From contig JBLHGN010000042.1 in assembly GCA_047616325.1 (NCBI GenBank), forward strand, positions 1 through 18,041: DNA of 18,041 nucleotides, read 5' to 3'. The DNA comes from JBLHGN01 sp047616325. Its GTDB lineage: Bacteria; Pseudomonadota; Gammaproteobacteria; Pseudomonadales; Cellvibrionaceae. Made by a program: the position numbers and the translations under genes. Positions 6,813-15,400 of this stretch are shown here, in pieces (the first letter of the stretch is position 1; every line of letters starts with the position of its first letter). The notes beneath the pieces are model-generated. The model was not told the origin of the DNA, made no database searches, and saw only the letters and a program-made list of their open reading frames with translations.

Positions 6813-8480
6813 TTAATTTAGGTTAAAGCTTACGTCGAAGCAGGAGGAACCGCCGCCTTCTAGGAAGTCGGCGTTGAGAAAGTCGTAAACCTCCAGCACG
6901 TATACCCCCTCTTCACTAAGGTTGACGCTTAAGCTTTCATTGTTTTTGCCATCGGCGACGAGTTGGGCAATCACTGTGCCACGCAGCCATAGGCGGGCAT
7001 CGGGGTCTCTGGCGCCGGTACCCAGAGTTTTAGTGAGCGCAATGGTGTAGTTACCCGCATCGACAACGTCGATTTTAATAAAGCGTCGCACGCCGAGGCC
7101 GTTAAATTCGTACTCGCGATTATTGCCGCACACGTTCACGATTCCCCCTTGCGTAAGATCTTTATACACCGGCAGAGCAGAGGAAATATTAGAAACACTG
7201 GTGTTGCTTTCGTTTTCTCCCCAGCTATCGCTGCCATAAATACTTTCGCTGTCCAGCAGTGCATCGAGCACCGCGTTGGTCGCGCTTGAGTTTTGGCTTT
7301 TAAAGGCATCTACAAAAGTGTAAATACTTGTAAACGCAGTATTATTTATGTAACGCGGCGACGTCAATGCCTCATATACAGGCGCAATACCCAAGCTAAG
7401 CGTGTCGACACCGTCCTGATCGTTATCGGCAATGTCGTATACGATTTTACCGATGGAGTTCTCGCTGAACCAGCCGGCATTGCCAACAGCGTTGTTTTCC
7501 AAGGAAAATGAAAAACCCATGCTCTGCCCCTGCCCCGAAGAATCGGCATAGATACCTTCACCTCCGGCATAACCGGCAAAGGCATTGGCCAAACCCTCAC
7601 TAAATGCAAGGCGCATATCGTGGGCGCCGGTAAGTGTATGCACCCCGCCAGGGCTATCGGAGCGCGATAGGGTGCCCTCTATAAAGTGGGCAAATTCGTG
7701 TTGAATAACGGCCTGATCGTATTCGTCGGAGTCGTTGTCGGCGTCGCCGAGAATGTAAATATTGTTGTCGTTGGGATTGTAGGAAGAAGTGCTAATTTCA
7801 CCCGCTTCAAGATTGCCAGGTACCGCGACATTGTGCTTGCTCCAGCGCAATTGAGTGTTTTCTATGTTCACATCGGGGTCGGCCTCAACTACCAATTGCA
7901 GCGCTTGGTAGACGGCATCGAGTATGGCAAAGGGCGCCGCAACCCTGGCGCGACTATAGGCCTCGCCGTCCCACCCTGAGTCTGCGTGCAGGTCGCGCAC
8001 CGAGTCGCGCTCGCCGCTGTTTGTGACATTGCCATCCAGCACGTATAGGGCATTGTCTTGGGTATTGTCACTTACCGTGAGCCACCAACTTGGGCCATCC
8101 GCTTTCTGTAATTCGGCTCTTACACGAACCCGCACTGTCGTGTTTTCACCAATGCGCATAGCGTAATTTCCCTCGTCGTCGGAGCTGATTTGTGCCAGTA
8201 ACTCCCCTGCATTGCTAAGCAGTTGCACTGTGGCGCCCCGAATGGGGGCACGAAAGCTGGCACTGTAATCGAGCGAACCATCCGTGTTGTGGGGTACTTT
8301 GTCGAAACTAAGGTGACCACTTACTAACACACCACCCTTTATAGGGGGTGGCGCGGCTGTGGGTTCGCTGGAGGTTTTTGGGGTATCTAAGGGCGGGGTT
8401 TTAGACGCAGAATTCCCTCCGCCACACGCGTATATAAAACCAGTCAAAAATACCAAACACGTAAGTTGCAAGTAACCCAT
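6813..8480 (-). CDS. Putative zinc-metalloprotease lipoprotein (HEFAH)
   Basis: A protein of 555 residues from the ATG at 8480; a TTG three codons upstream is less likely. The signal ends in a lipobox-like 'IYAC' with Cys19, followed by 'GGGNS' and a Pro/Thr/Ser-rich linker, so an outer-membrane or cell-surface lipoprotein is likely. Residues about 50-125 look like a carboxypeptidase-regulatory-like beta domain ('RGATVQL...DEGNYAMRI'). The middle carries 'VIQHEFAHFIEG' with HEFAH at 261-265 and a downstream 'AFSEGLANAFAG' whose Glu295 could be the third zinc ligand, as in gluzincin proteases. The C-terminal 110 residues ('CGNNREYEF...YVLEVYDF') resemble a pre-peptidase C-terminal-like beta domain. 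Acidic patches such as 'DADNDSDEYD' may bind calcium. Substrate unknown; no close named family is recognised. It appears to be a single-gene unit. Confidence 0.72.
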   Translation of the reverse strand: MGYLQLTCLVFLTGFIYACGGGNSASKTPPLDTPKTSSEPTAAPPPIKGGVLVSGHLSFDKVPHNTDGSLDYSASFRAPIRGATVQLLSNAGELLAQISSDDEGNYAMRIGENTTVRVRVRAELQKADGPSWWLTVSDNTQDNALYVLDGNVTNSGERDSVRDLHADSGWDGEAYSRARVAAPFAILDAVYQALQLVVEADPDVNIENTQLRWSKHNVAVPGNLEAGEISTSSYNPNDNNIYILGDADNDSDEYDQAVIQHEFAHFIEGTLSRSDSPGGVHTLTGAHDMRLAFSEGLANAFAGYAGGEGIYADSSGQGQSMGFSFSLENNAVGNAGWFSENSIGKIVYDIADNDQDGVDTLSLGIAPVYEALTSPRYINNTAFTSIYTFVDAFKSQNSSATNAVLDALLDSESIYGSDSWGENESNTSVSNISSALPVYKDLTQGGIVNVCGNNREYEFNGLGVRRFIKIDVVDAGNYTIALTKTLGTGARDPDARLWLRGTVIAQLVADGKNNESLSVNLSEEGVYVLEVYDFLNADFLEGGGSSCFDVSFNLN

Positions 8481-8524
8481 ATCACCCAACTCTCTCTTTG
8501 CGCTACAATCTTATTTACTGACAT

Positions 8525-8566
8525 TAGCCGGCTATAGTCGCTCAGTGGCTTTCTAAGCGACGGCTA
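8525..8566. other. Bulged hairpin upstream of the metalloprotease gene
   Basis: Nested inverted repeats: tagcc (8525-8529) pairs with ggcta (8562-8566), and gtcgct (8537-8542) with agcgac (8556-8561). The left side contains a 7-base bulge, and tagccggcta (8525-8534) is itself a 10-base palindrome. It lies about 45 bases before the lipoprotein start within the 8490-8776 spacer. It could be a leader structure, an operator, or a terminator for the decayed kinase gene. The rest of the spacer shows only two very short plus-strand frames (around 8629-8760) of no recognised family. Confidence 0.3.
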
Positions 8567-8776
8567 ATTGGTTAAAAACTCGCCTAGACTGGCTAACATA
8601 AACGCAGAGTTTCTTTAAAGCAAAGCCCATGGAGGTATTTTTAGAGCAGCGGCTCAATTTTAAGCCTTTTTTGCCAATCCTTAATTGAGATGCCATGGTT
8701 AAGAGGAATTTGGCTACAGTGTTTAATTACTGGCTGGGTGAAGCGCTTTTAAAATAGTGAAGAGCCTAGTCAATAA

Positions 8777-10120
8777 TTAGTCATCCCCTTCTGGCAAGTT
8801 ATTCCCATCTGAAGCCACTATAAAAGTTGCTGTAAAGCGGCTACCTTTGCCTATGCAACTAATGGCCGATACATCACCGCCCATTATTTTACAAAGTTTT
8901 CTGCGTACAGTTGACCCCAAGCCCACACAAGTAAACCCCCGTGTCATCGAGCCGTCGCCCAAGGAAAACGGATCAAAAATCTCCTCAATTTTTTCTCATC
9001 GATGCCTAGACCGCTGGCTTCTACGCTAACGTCCAAGCGCACATCATTACCGTGCGGGTAGACACCATAGTGCAATACAATCACCCCCTACTGGGTAAAT
9101 TTAACAGCATTGTCGAACACAAACTCAAGCACTTAGCGTATTCGCACGGGGTCGCCACGCAAAGTGTCACGACATACTTCCATCGGCTGTAAGCGCTAGT
9201 CTAGGCGCTTTGCCTGCACCTTTTCCTGGCGCACTCTTACAAAGTCTTCAAAAATGCCATGCACCGGAAACGGCGCATTATACAGGCCACATCGCTCTCT
9301 TCCAGCCGACTGATTCGAGCATGTTATTGAGTATATTCAGTAATTCACTGGCACTTGGTAGACCCACCTCTGGGGGTAGAGTTGCCTCTCATTCAAGTCA
9401 CAGTGCGCGAGCAGGCCCAACATACACATCACGCTGTTTCTTTTGGTTGTGTCAGTTCGGCGTTGGTCTGCTGCAATTTCTGTTCGGCCTGTTTACGCTC
9501 GGAAATGTCCTGCAGTATCTTCCAGACGAAGAGCTTGCCGGAGCTATGCTTAAATTTAACACCACCGAGTATCACACTATAAGGTTCGCCATTTTTCCTA
9601 AACTCCCCATACTCAAAGGGGCCATACTCAAAGGGGCCAAAACGGCCCTGATCGTCAAATACTAAGCGGTCGTTGGTCGTTGCGGCCAAGCTCTGCGCTA
9701 GGCCACTGCACGCATATTGATCGCCAAAAAACCCTCAAACTGCCTACCTGTGGGCTCAAGTAAGGCGTCATTTACCTCTAGGTAGTCGCCACTTTCGAAG
9801 CTGTTGAGCGCAATACCTAGGAGCTAAATTGAACAAGACACGCAGGCGAATGCCCTTGTCGTGACGCTTCTGCAATAGACGCAGTGCCATCAACACAGGT
9901 TGCAGCATGGCTAAGGCTATAACTGCAAGCATCACTCTGAACCAAACCGTATTTATCACTTGATACGCTCACCCCTTTTGCGGCGTAGCCTCCAGCCGGC
10001 AGCGCAACCTCCAAACGCATGTTTATTAAATAACCCAGAGTCTCCGTAAAATACTTCGCCATCGGCGTCTTTGCCGCGCACCGCATACGCCACGCCAGAG
10101 TCGCTATTTAACAAACCTGA
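8777..10120 (-). pseudogene. Decayed CHASE-PAS sensor histidine kinase
   Basis: Reading the minus strand from 10120 down gives, in shifting frames, a CHASE-like sensor piece ('GVAYAVRGKDADGEVFYGDS', then 'RLEVALPAGGYA'), a membrane helix ('VMLAVIALAML', frame 9768-9959), a PAS domain ('LFNLAP', then 'IALNSFESGDYLEVNDALLE'), the PAC end ('WKILQDISERKQAEQKLQ'), a HisKA remnant ('MLGLLAHCDLNERQ', 'SELLNILNNMLES'), and an HATPase domain ('GDPVRIR', 'DNAVKFT', 'GDGSMTR', 'GLGSTVRRKLCKIMGGD'). Premature stops interrupt the HATPase part at 9196-9198, 9133-9135 and 9088-9090. Frameshifts lie near 10015, 9820, 9370 and in a 6-A run at 8989-8994. The H-box expected between 'KETA' and 'VMCMLGLL' is absent. 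So many separate lesions argue for genuine decay, not sequencing error. No response regulator remains next to it. Confidence 0.88.
9607..9636 (-). repeat. Exact 15-base tandem duplication in the PAS remnant
   Basis: ccatactcaaagggg occurs twice back to back (9607-9621 and 9622-9636). In the pseudogene frame it adds five residues, giving 'GPFEYGPFEYG' where PAS/PAC relatives have a single 'GPYEKEY'-like segment. This looks like a slippage duplication during decay. Confidence 0.9.
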
Positions 10121-10214
10121 CTCTGAAGAACAAACTTACAGGCAACTTTGATTTGCTCAAATAGGGCATGGTAATGCGTAAAGCCACAACTTAGGTTTTA
10201 ACGCCTTGAAACAA

Positions 10215-10245
10215 CCATTTTCTATAGCTCAGCTATAGAAAATGG
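10215..10245. repeat. Perfect 31-base palindrome
   Basis: The 15-base arm ccattttctatagct (10215-10229) and its exact complement agctatagaaaatgg (10231-10245) are separated by a single base. It lies between the 3' end of the flavin reductase gene and the start of the decayed kinase gene. No T run follows on either side, so it is not a standard terminator. It may instead be a cruciform, an operator or a vestige of a mobile element end. The remaining bases of 10121-10304 show no gene. Confidence 0.85.
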
Positions 10246-10304
10246 CCGCTTCAAAAACACGGTGGTAATAAAAGACAAGCGAACGCTGCTCGTGAAAGTG
10301 AAAA

Positions 10305-10802
10305 TTACAAATAGTGGTAAGCGCCGTTGGCGTACACCAGAATTTCGGGACCGTTTTCCGAAACTATCACCTTGCTAATGTCGCCAATATAAATATTGTG
10401 CGTTCCATAGGGCACTACTTGCTTTTTCTCACAAATAAATACGGTCAGCGCATCGGCGAGGTGGTAGAGCCCTGAGCCGTCATCGAGGGCCCAGTTACCG
10501 CTGTTAAAACGATTGTCGCCCTCTGATGGTTTTGCGCAAGTGTTAGATACATGCTCATGTTCTTTGCTAAGCACATTTACCGTAAATCCCTCGGTCATCG
10601 CGAGCGCAGCATCCATTTTTGCCTCTTTATTAACACACACTAACAGTGATGGCGGGTTATCTGACACCGAGGTTACTGAAGATGCCGTCATGGCCACACG
10701 TTCGCCGCTTTGGGTTTTACCGGTAATCACGCAAACCCCCGACGCCAATAAGCGCATGCCTTTTTTTAACGCTGCAGATAAATCTTGTTGATGGTCCGAC
10801 AT
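10305..10802 (-). CDS. Flavin reductase family protein
   Basis: A 165-residue cytoplasmic protein of the flavin-reductase-like (FMN-binding split-barrel) family. Typical members reduce FMN or FAD with NAD(P)H and hand the reduced flavin to a partner monooxygenase. Visible hallmarks are 'GVCVITGK' (22-29), 'VAMTASSVTSVSDNPPSLLVCVN' (36-58), which binds the flavin phosphate in relatives, 'FTVNVLS' (73-79), 'GTHNIYIGDI' (133-142), and the closing 'YANGAYHYL'. Length is normal for short-form members such as HpaC. A purine-rich AAAGG stands upstream of the ATG, at slightly long spacing. No monooxygenase or oxidase partner is found in the window, so its physiological partner is unknown. It appears to be an isolated gene next to a pseudogene. 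Confidence 0.9.
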   Translation of the reverse strand: MSDHQQDLSAALKKGMRLLASGVCVITGKTQSGERVAMTASSVTSVSDNPPSLLVCVNKEAKMDAALAMTEGFTVNVLSKEHEHVSNTCAKPSEGDNRFNSGNWALDDGSGLYHLADALTVFICEKKQVVPYGTHNIYIGDISKVIVSENGPEILVYANGAYHYL

Positions 10803-11177
10803 GTGCTCTAACCTTTTTGTTAATTAAAATTCTGCAACTAGATCGTCAGCAAAATTTGGTTCGCCGCTAAATACTCGAAATATTAATTTTTATCCAACGT
10901 CTTACAGCCCAATCGCTCTATTACTTGAGCTTGAGCCTGTGCCTATTCTACCCATGAATGACTACGATCGACTAGAGTAGCAAGAAAATTTCATTGTTTT
11001 CTGGCAGTGTCTCTTACTCGCTGAACGCGTGGGTATTTTCTAGGATACGAGAGATAAACTTCACCGTTCACACTTTTAGCTGTTAGGCATAATCTGAGTG
11101 GTCCATACATAGGGCGAGACACCTTAGTCGCACTGGAATCAAGTCAACCACCTCTGGACAAATACCTTGTTTGTACA
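10803..11177. other. Intergenic region, no firm gene
   Basis: This region between prsT and the flavin reductase gene contains one 39-codon minus-strand frame (10991-11110), basic and of no recognised family, which I do not call as a gene. There is no tRNA, transposase remnant or clear terminator hairpin. The flavin reductase promoter should lie in its left part. Confidence 0.5.
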
Positions 11178-13646
11178 TTAGCGCAATTCCAGTGCTGCCA
11201 ACTCAGTTTCAATAGTTTTTGCCAAAGCTTCGCGTCCCCGAGCTTCTTTACGCGCTATTTTGAGCACCTTTGTGGCTTCCTCGAAGCGACCTTGATGCTT
11301 GAGGGTAAGCCCTAAATGAAGGTGGATTTCCGGGAGATGGTGCCCATCTTTAAGCGCTATACGTAAAACCTGTTCAGCCTCGGCATATCTTTCATTTTTA
11401 GCAAGTGCCCAGCCATACGTATCACAGTATTGAGGCATATCATGATTTTTTAATTTCGCCGCAATAGCCAGTGCCCGAGTAAAATTTTCAGCACTGGGTA
11501 TACTGTCTAGCAAAAGCGAGGCATAGTTGTTGACCACCAAAAGGTTGTCGGGGTCTTCTTTGATTAGGGTGAGGTAAACGTCTTCGGCTTTATCGAACTG
11601 GGACTGCTGCTGGTAGAAAGCGGCCAATAGAATTTTTAATGATGCGTTTAGTGGATTATTTCTTATGGCCTCGCGATAGGTCTGCAGCGCACCGTCAATA
11701 TTCCCATCTAATTGCAAATATTTCGCCTTTATGGCATAGCCTTTGGCCCAGCTCGGCACGATATCTAATGATCGAGTCAACACCGCTATCGCTTCTTTTA
11801 AACGGCTGTCTTTAAACAGTATTTGCGCTTTAAGGACATCGCCAATGATATTCTTAGGATATCGCGACCTAAACGATGAGATGTATTCGAATAGTATGGC
11901 TTTTTGGCCGAGCGCCAGATGACAGGTTGCCAAGGCTTCAAACGCTGGCCTTAAAGAGGGGTTTAATTCGAGCGCCCGTTCATATCGCACAATGGATTCG
12001 GCAAATAATTTCTGCCCTTGCAGGGTTTGCCCTTCGAGATAGACACCGAAGGCTTCACTGGCGCTATACACTTGTAAACGTTTGGCCAGGGCTTGAGCAG
12101 CCGACCAATCCTTCTTCAGTAATTTGATTTGGGTTAATAGTGCGAGCAGACGCAAATCTGAAGGTTTACGCTCCAGCGCATTAGTAACAATATCATCTGA
12201 ACGCCTTAAGTCCTGACTTTCTATTAATCTACGTACTACCGGAAGCGCTGCATCGACATTTCCTGCATTTAGATCGAGCGCTTGACGGAAGGAATCGTCC
12301 GCCAATAATTGCGATCCGCTTTGTAAATACACATTGCCCAGCGACACCAAGGCTTGTTCTGACGAGGGGTTATTTCTTAAAACTGTTCTCAGGCTGTCGG
12401 TAGCTAAGTCGAAATGTTTTTTGCTGAGATCGTAATTGGCCTGCAACAACAAACTCTGTTCGTGTTGGGCATCTTCCGAGAGATTAACTTGGAGTAGATC
12501 GAGCGCTTCTATTATTTTTTTTTGTTGAAAATATATTTCGGCCATTAATGCCCGAGCCCTACGTTGGCTGGTTCCGCCATAGACCGGCCCATCTATAATT
12601 TTCGTTAGTTCGCTTAACGCATCCGCTGTATTTCCCTTGCGCACGTACAAGCCAATTCGATAAAATAACAACTCTGCCTCATTTACGCTAGTGGCTATCA
12701 TTTCGTTTAGGGCATGCATTGCACGAGCATCGTCTTGCATTGCAATAGTTTCAACAAGTTTTAATTTAGTATTAATGTCTCCTGGGTACGATTCCACATA
12801 TCTCCGGATAAGCTTTTCTCCTTCGGCAAACTTACCCTGCGAGCTTAAAAAAATCAGTAGCGAATTGACGAAAATCGGCTGATCGGGGTTTTCATCTATT
12901 AGATTACGCATGGTAGATTCAATCGCCAACTTGTTTCCAGTTTTTTCAAAAACACCGAGGCGCAACAATAGATATTGCGTTTTATTGGTAGCTATGGATA
13001 GGGCTTTGTCAATATATTTAAGTGATTTTTCTACATCGCCATGTTCGGTACTGACGACCGACTTAAGGCCGTATAGGGCCGCATCGGAACTCCTTAACGC
13101 AATAGCTTTATCTAAAACTAGGTCGGCCTCTTTAAATGATTTAAGACCGAGCAATGCCGCTGCCCGCACACGAAGCGCCTCAAAATTATTTGCATCTAGC
13201 ACAGCTATGTCATCAACTTGCGCTATCGCTTTGTCAAACTTTTTGCTCATTACGTACAGTTCGGCGACGTTGATTTTTGCATCGATATTGCTTGGGTCGT
13301 ATCGCGCGGCGAGTGACATATTTTGAAAGGTGCGTTTAAAGTTGCCATTTTTTTTGGCAATAAGACCGAGATAATAGTGGGACTTTCCAAGCTGTGGGTC
13401 ACTCTGAACCGAGTTAGAAAACTCCAACCTGGCTTTGTCGTAAGCGCCTTCGTTGTATAGCATTAAGCCGCGTAGATAAAATTTTTCTGCATTGTCTTCT
13501 CGAGACGAACACGCCGTTAGCAACGAGATGCACCATATACCCAAGAAAATAAACGCGGCACACCGCTTTTTGATTTTTCGATCGATAGAAAAACTAAGGT
13601 TACCTACGAGTTTAGTAAAAAAAATAGAGTCATGCATAAATTTCAT
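11178..13646 (-). CDS. prsT: XrtA/PEP-CTERM system TPR lipoprotein PrsT
   Basis: An 822-residue lipoprotein made almost wholly of tetratricopeptide repeats, beginning at about residue 53 ('AEKFYLRGLMLYNEGAYDKA') and running to the C-terminus. Repeats such as 'GKSHYYLGLIAKKNGNFKRT', 'DAALPVVRRL' and 'VVNNYASLLLD' are easily seen. The signal ends in lipobox 'LLTAC' with Cys46. The charged region before the hydrophobic core ('DRKIKKRCA') is unusually long if translation starts at 13646; the next ATG at 13637 would shorten it by three codons. Large TPR lipoproteins beside an exosortase are the PrsT family of exopolysaccharide/PEP-CTERM loci, and this one directly follows xrtA. It is somewhat shorter than the roughly 900-residue family norm. 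The molecular role is not established; a scaffold in polymer export or protein sorting is usually assumed. Confidence 0.88.
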   Translation of the reverse strand: MKFMHDSIFFTKLVGNLSFSIDRKIKKRCAAFIFLGIWCISLLTACSSREDNAEKFYLRGLMLYNEGAYDKARLEFSNSVQSDPQLGKSHYYLGLIAKKNGNFKRTFQNMSLAARYDPSNIDAKINVAELYVMSKKFDKAIAQVDDIAVLDANNFEALRVRAAALLGLKSFKEADLVLDKAIALRSSDAALYGLKSVVSTEHGDVEKSLKYIDKALSIATNKTQYLLLRLGVFEKTGNKLAIESTMRNLIDENPDQPIFVNSLLIFLSSQGKFAEGEKLIRRYVESYPGDINTKLKLVETIAMQDDARAMHALNEMIATSVNEAELLFYRIGLYVRKGNTADALSELTKIIDGPVYGGTSQRRARALMAEIYFQQKKIIEALDLLQVNLSEDAQHEQSLLLQANYDLSKKHFDLATDSLRTVLRNNPSSEQALVSLGNVYLQSGSQLLADDSFRQALDLNAGNVDAALPVVRRLIESQDLRRSDDIVTNALERKPSDLRLLALLTQIKLLKKDWSAAQALAKRLQVYSASEAFGVYLEGQTLQGQKLFAESIVRYERALELNPSLRPAFEALATCHLALGQKAILFEYISSFRSRYPKNIIGDVLKAQILFKDSRLKEAIAVLTRSLDIVPSWAKGYAIKAKYLQLDGNIDGALQTYREAIRNNPLNASLKILLAAFYQQQSQFDKAEDVYLTLIKEDPDNLLVVNNYASLLLDSIPSAENFTRALAIAAKLKNHDMPQYCDTYGWALAKNERYAEAEQVLRIALKDGHHLPEIHLHLGLTLKHQGRFEEATKVLKIARKEARGREALAKTIETELAALELR

Positions 13647-13740
13647 TGTCTGACAACCCGCAAAGAGTTAGATCTGAACCTTCAGCCAATAGCAGCAAGG
13701 CAAAATAGTTTCTATATCGTATAATGGCGATGATAAACAT
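13630..13740 (-). other. Possible 36-codon upstream ORF before prsT
   Basis: An ATG-started frame (MFIIAIIRYRNYF...) begins just after the xrtA stop and ends with TGA at 13630-13632, overlapping the first codons of prsT. The stop is within two bases of the alternative prsT ATG at 13637-13635. No ribosome site is visible. It may be chance, or it may couple translation into prsT. Confidence 0.2.
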
Positions 13741-13746
13741 CTGTAG

Positions 13747-15324
13747 CTAATTAATAGCCGGCAAATAATTTTGTATTCGCGGTTGCGCAATGCCAACAAA
13801 ACCTGCGATGCGGGCCTCGGCATCTTCAATAGTTTCGTTTTGCAATATCGGCGTAACCACTCGCACTAACGATCCGTCGGTTCGATTTAAAGTAAGTGCG
13901 TCGCGAAATAGCATCCACTTTTTGATATATTCGTTGGCCACCACTTGACCGCGCTCAACAAACCAGTAGTAAACCAGTTGCGACTGTTCTCCTTTTTGCA
14001 CTAGGCTTCTATTGACTGGCATGCCGTTCAAGGTGACTCGATTGAATTGGGTAATCTCCCAGCCTCCGCCAGGCATACATACCTTGGGTGAATGTGGAGA
14101 AACACCCTTTCTCTGGTTATCGTAATACGCCACATACAAATTAATCGCTTGAGATGGTTTTACAATATTTTTATAGTCAACTTGCAGATAGTCCGTAACG
14201 CCAAGCCCCCGCACTATTGCGTCATCGAGAGCTACATCGATACCGGTCCATTCTCCTAAGTGGAGAGGAAATGATGCAAAACTCACTTGTTTCACACTAC
14301 CAGTTTGTTGATCATCTAGAGACTGGAAAAGCCAAAACGAGGTTACCAAAAACACTAGTATTGCCAAGCTGGGTTTAGAAAGTATTGGCTTCACCTTTCC
14401 TTTTTTCGCCGCAACTTGGCGGCCGGGACCGCGCATAAACACGTCGAAAATGCTAGCTTTTCCGGTAAATTGCTCAAGCAGGTAGACTTCACAAAGTAAT
14501 ACCAATAGACACAACAAAAATACAACCCATCCTTCAAAATCATGAAGAAAACCTTCGGCAACAGTTGAGCCGTAATTTTCAACTAAAAGACCTGTGATAC
14601 CTATTCGAATACTGTTCATCACTATGGTGACGGGGATAGTTGTGACGAAGACGAGCATCTTTTTCCAGTAGTTTGCACGGTAAAAATAGGCCGCCACAAA
14701 TCCAATACTCATCAAAGGGAAAAGGTAACGCATTCCACTGCAGGCCTCTACCACATGCAACTTAAAGCTACCCAAGTCGATAATGTTGCCACTTAAATAT
14801 ACCGGGATACCAAACAGACGAATAAGCTGTACACCCAACGAGGAGGAAATTAATTGCATTTTTGCCGTGAGAATAACTTCTAGAAAATATGGCAGAGGTA
14901 TGGCGAAGCCTAGAAAAGCGATCGGCACTAACATAATTCGCAGAGTAGCCCATCCGCATAAAGCCCAAACGAAGCCACATAGGAACACTAAAAAAGACAG
15001 GTGAACGAGGAGAAACAATGCACTTACTTCGCCAACGAATAATCCAGCTAAAGCAAAACCACATAGTGCAAACCCCCACCACGAGCCCCCGACAAAGCTA
15101 TGCCGCAGCTCTCCTTCTTTCTCCCACAACATATATAGCGATACAAATGGAACCAGAAAGCCGTGGCTATATTCCTCCTGAACCAACCAGCGCGAGATGA
15201 GATTGTCTAGACCATCCCAATAAAGGAATAGCGACACGATCGTAACGAATATGCAAATAAAAACATTTAGCGTGCGAACCGTCGCTTCACTATTAAAATG
15301 TTCGGAATACTTTATACTTTTCAT
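13747..15324 (-). CDS. xrtA: Exosortase A fused to EpsI domain
   Basis: A 525-residue inner-membrane protein. Residues about 20-290 form the exosortase (EpsH/XrtA) with about eight membrane segments and all three catalytic residues: Cys195 in 'VVEACSGMRYLFPL', Arg240 in 'NSIRIGITGLL', and His261 in 'EGFLHDFEGW'. Exosortases are transpeptidase-like enzymes that recognise PEP-CTERM tails of secreted proteins. Residues about 318-335 are a further membrane helix, followed by a periplasmic EpsI domain (340-525) with 'FPLHLGEWTG' (352-361) and 'HSPKVCMPGGGWEI' (411-424), including conserved His411 and Cys416. Fusion of XrtA and EpsI in one chain is known in exopolysaccharide-linked systems. It follows the tyrosine kinase by 76 bases and precedes prsT by 100. 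No PEP-CTERM substrate is visible in the window. Confidence 0.95.
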   Translation of the reverse strand: MKSIKYSEHFNSEATVRTLNVFICIFVTIVSLFLYWDGLDNLISRWLVQEEYSHGFLVPFVSLYMLWEKEGELRHSFVGGSWWGFALCGFALAGLFVGEVSALFLLVHLSFLVFLCGFVWALCGWATLRIMLVPIAFLGFAIPLPYFLEVILTAKMQLISSSLGVQLIRLFGIPVYLSGNIIDLGSFKLHVVEACSGMRYLFPLMSIGFVAAYFYRANYWKKMLVFVTTIPVTIVMNSIRIGITGLLVENYGSTVAEGFLHDFEGWVVFLLCLLVLLCEVYLLEQFTGKASIFDVFMRGPGRQVAAKKGKVKPILSKPSLAILVFLVTSFWLFQSLDDQQTGSVKQVSFASFPLHLGEWTGIDVALDDAIVRGLGVTDYLQVDYKNIVKPSQAINLYVAYYDNQRKGVSPHSPKVCMPGGGWEITQFNRVTLNGMPVNRSLVQKGEQSQLVYYWFVERGQVVANEYIKKWMLFRDALTLNRTDGSLVRVVTPILQNETIEDAEARIAGFVGIAQPRIQNYLPAIN

Positions 15325-15400
15325 GTATGGTCTTGCATCCGAGCTTATTTAGTGAGTCAGAGCCGCAGAAACAGTTGAATTAATGAACCCAATTACTTGG

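Noticed and set aside
7686..7979. 97-codon plus-strand frame
   Set aside because: It is antisense to the zinc-binding region of the lipoprotein; its hydrophobic run is the complement of acidic codons.
8629..8760. Two short plus-strand frames in the spacer beside the pseudogene
   Set aside because: They have 19 and about 20 codons, no recognisable family and no ribosome sites; mobile-element remnants were considered but nothing supports it.
9210..9665. 151-codon plus-strand frame
   Set aside because: It lies antisense to the kinase remnant, whose minus-strand reading gives clear PAC and HisKA motifs; the plus translation is low-complexity and matches no family.
9768..10086. Two overlapping minus-strand frames as separate small genes
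   Set aside because: Read together they are the sensor, membrane and PAS start of the decayed kinase, split by frameshifts.
10991..11110. 39-codon minus-strand frame in the gap before prsT's end
   Set aside because: It has no ribosome site or family resemblance and a length expected by chance.
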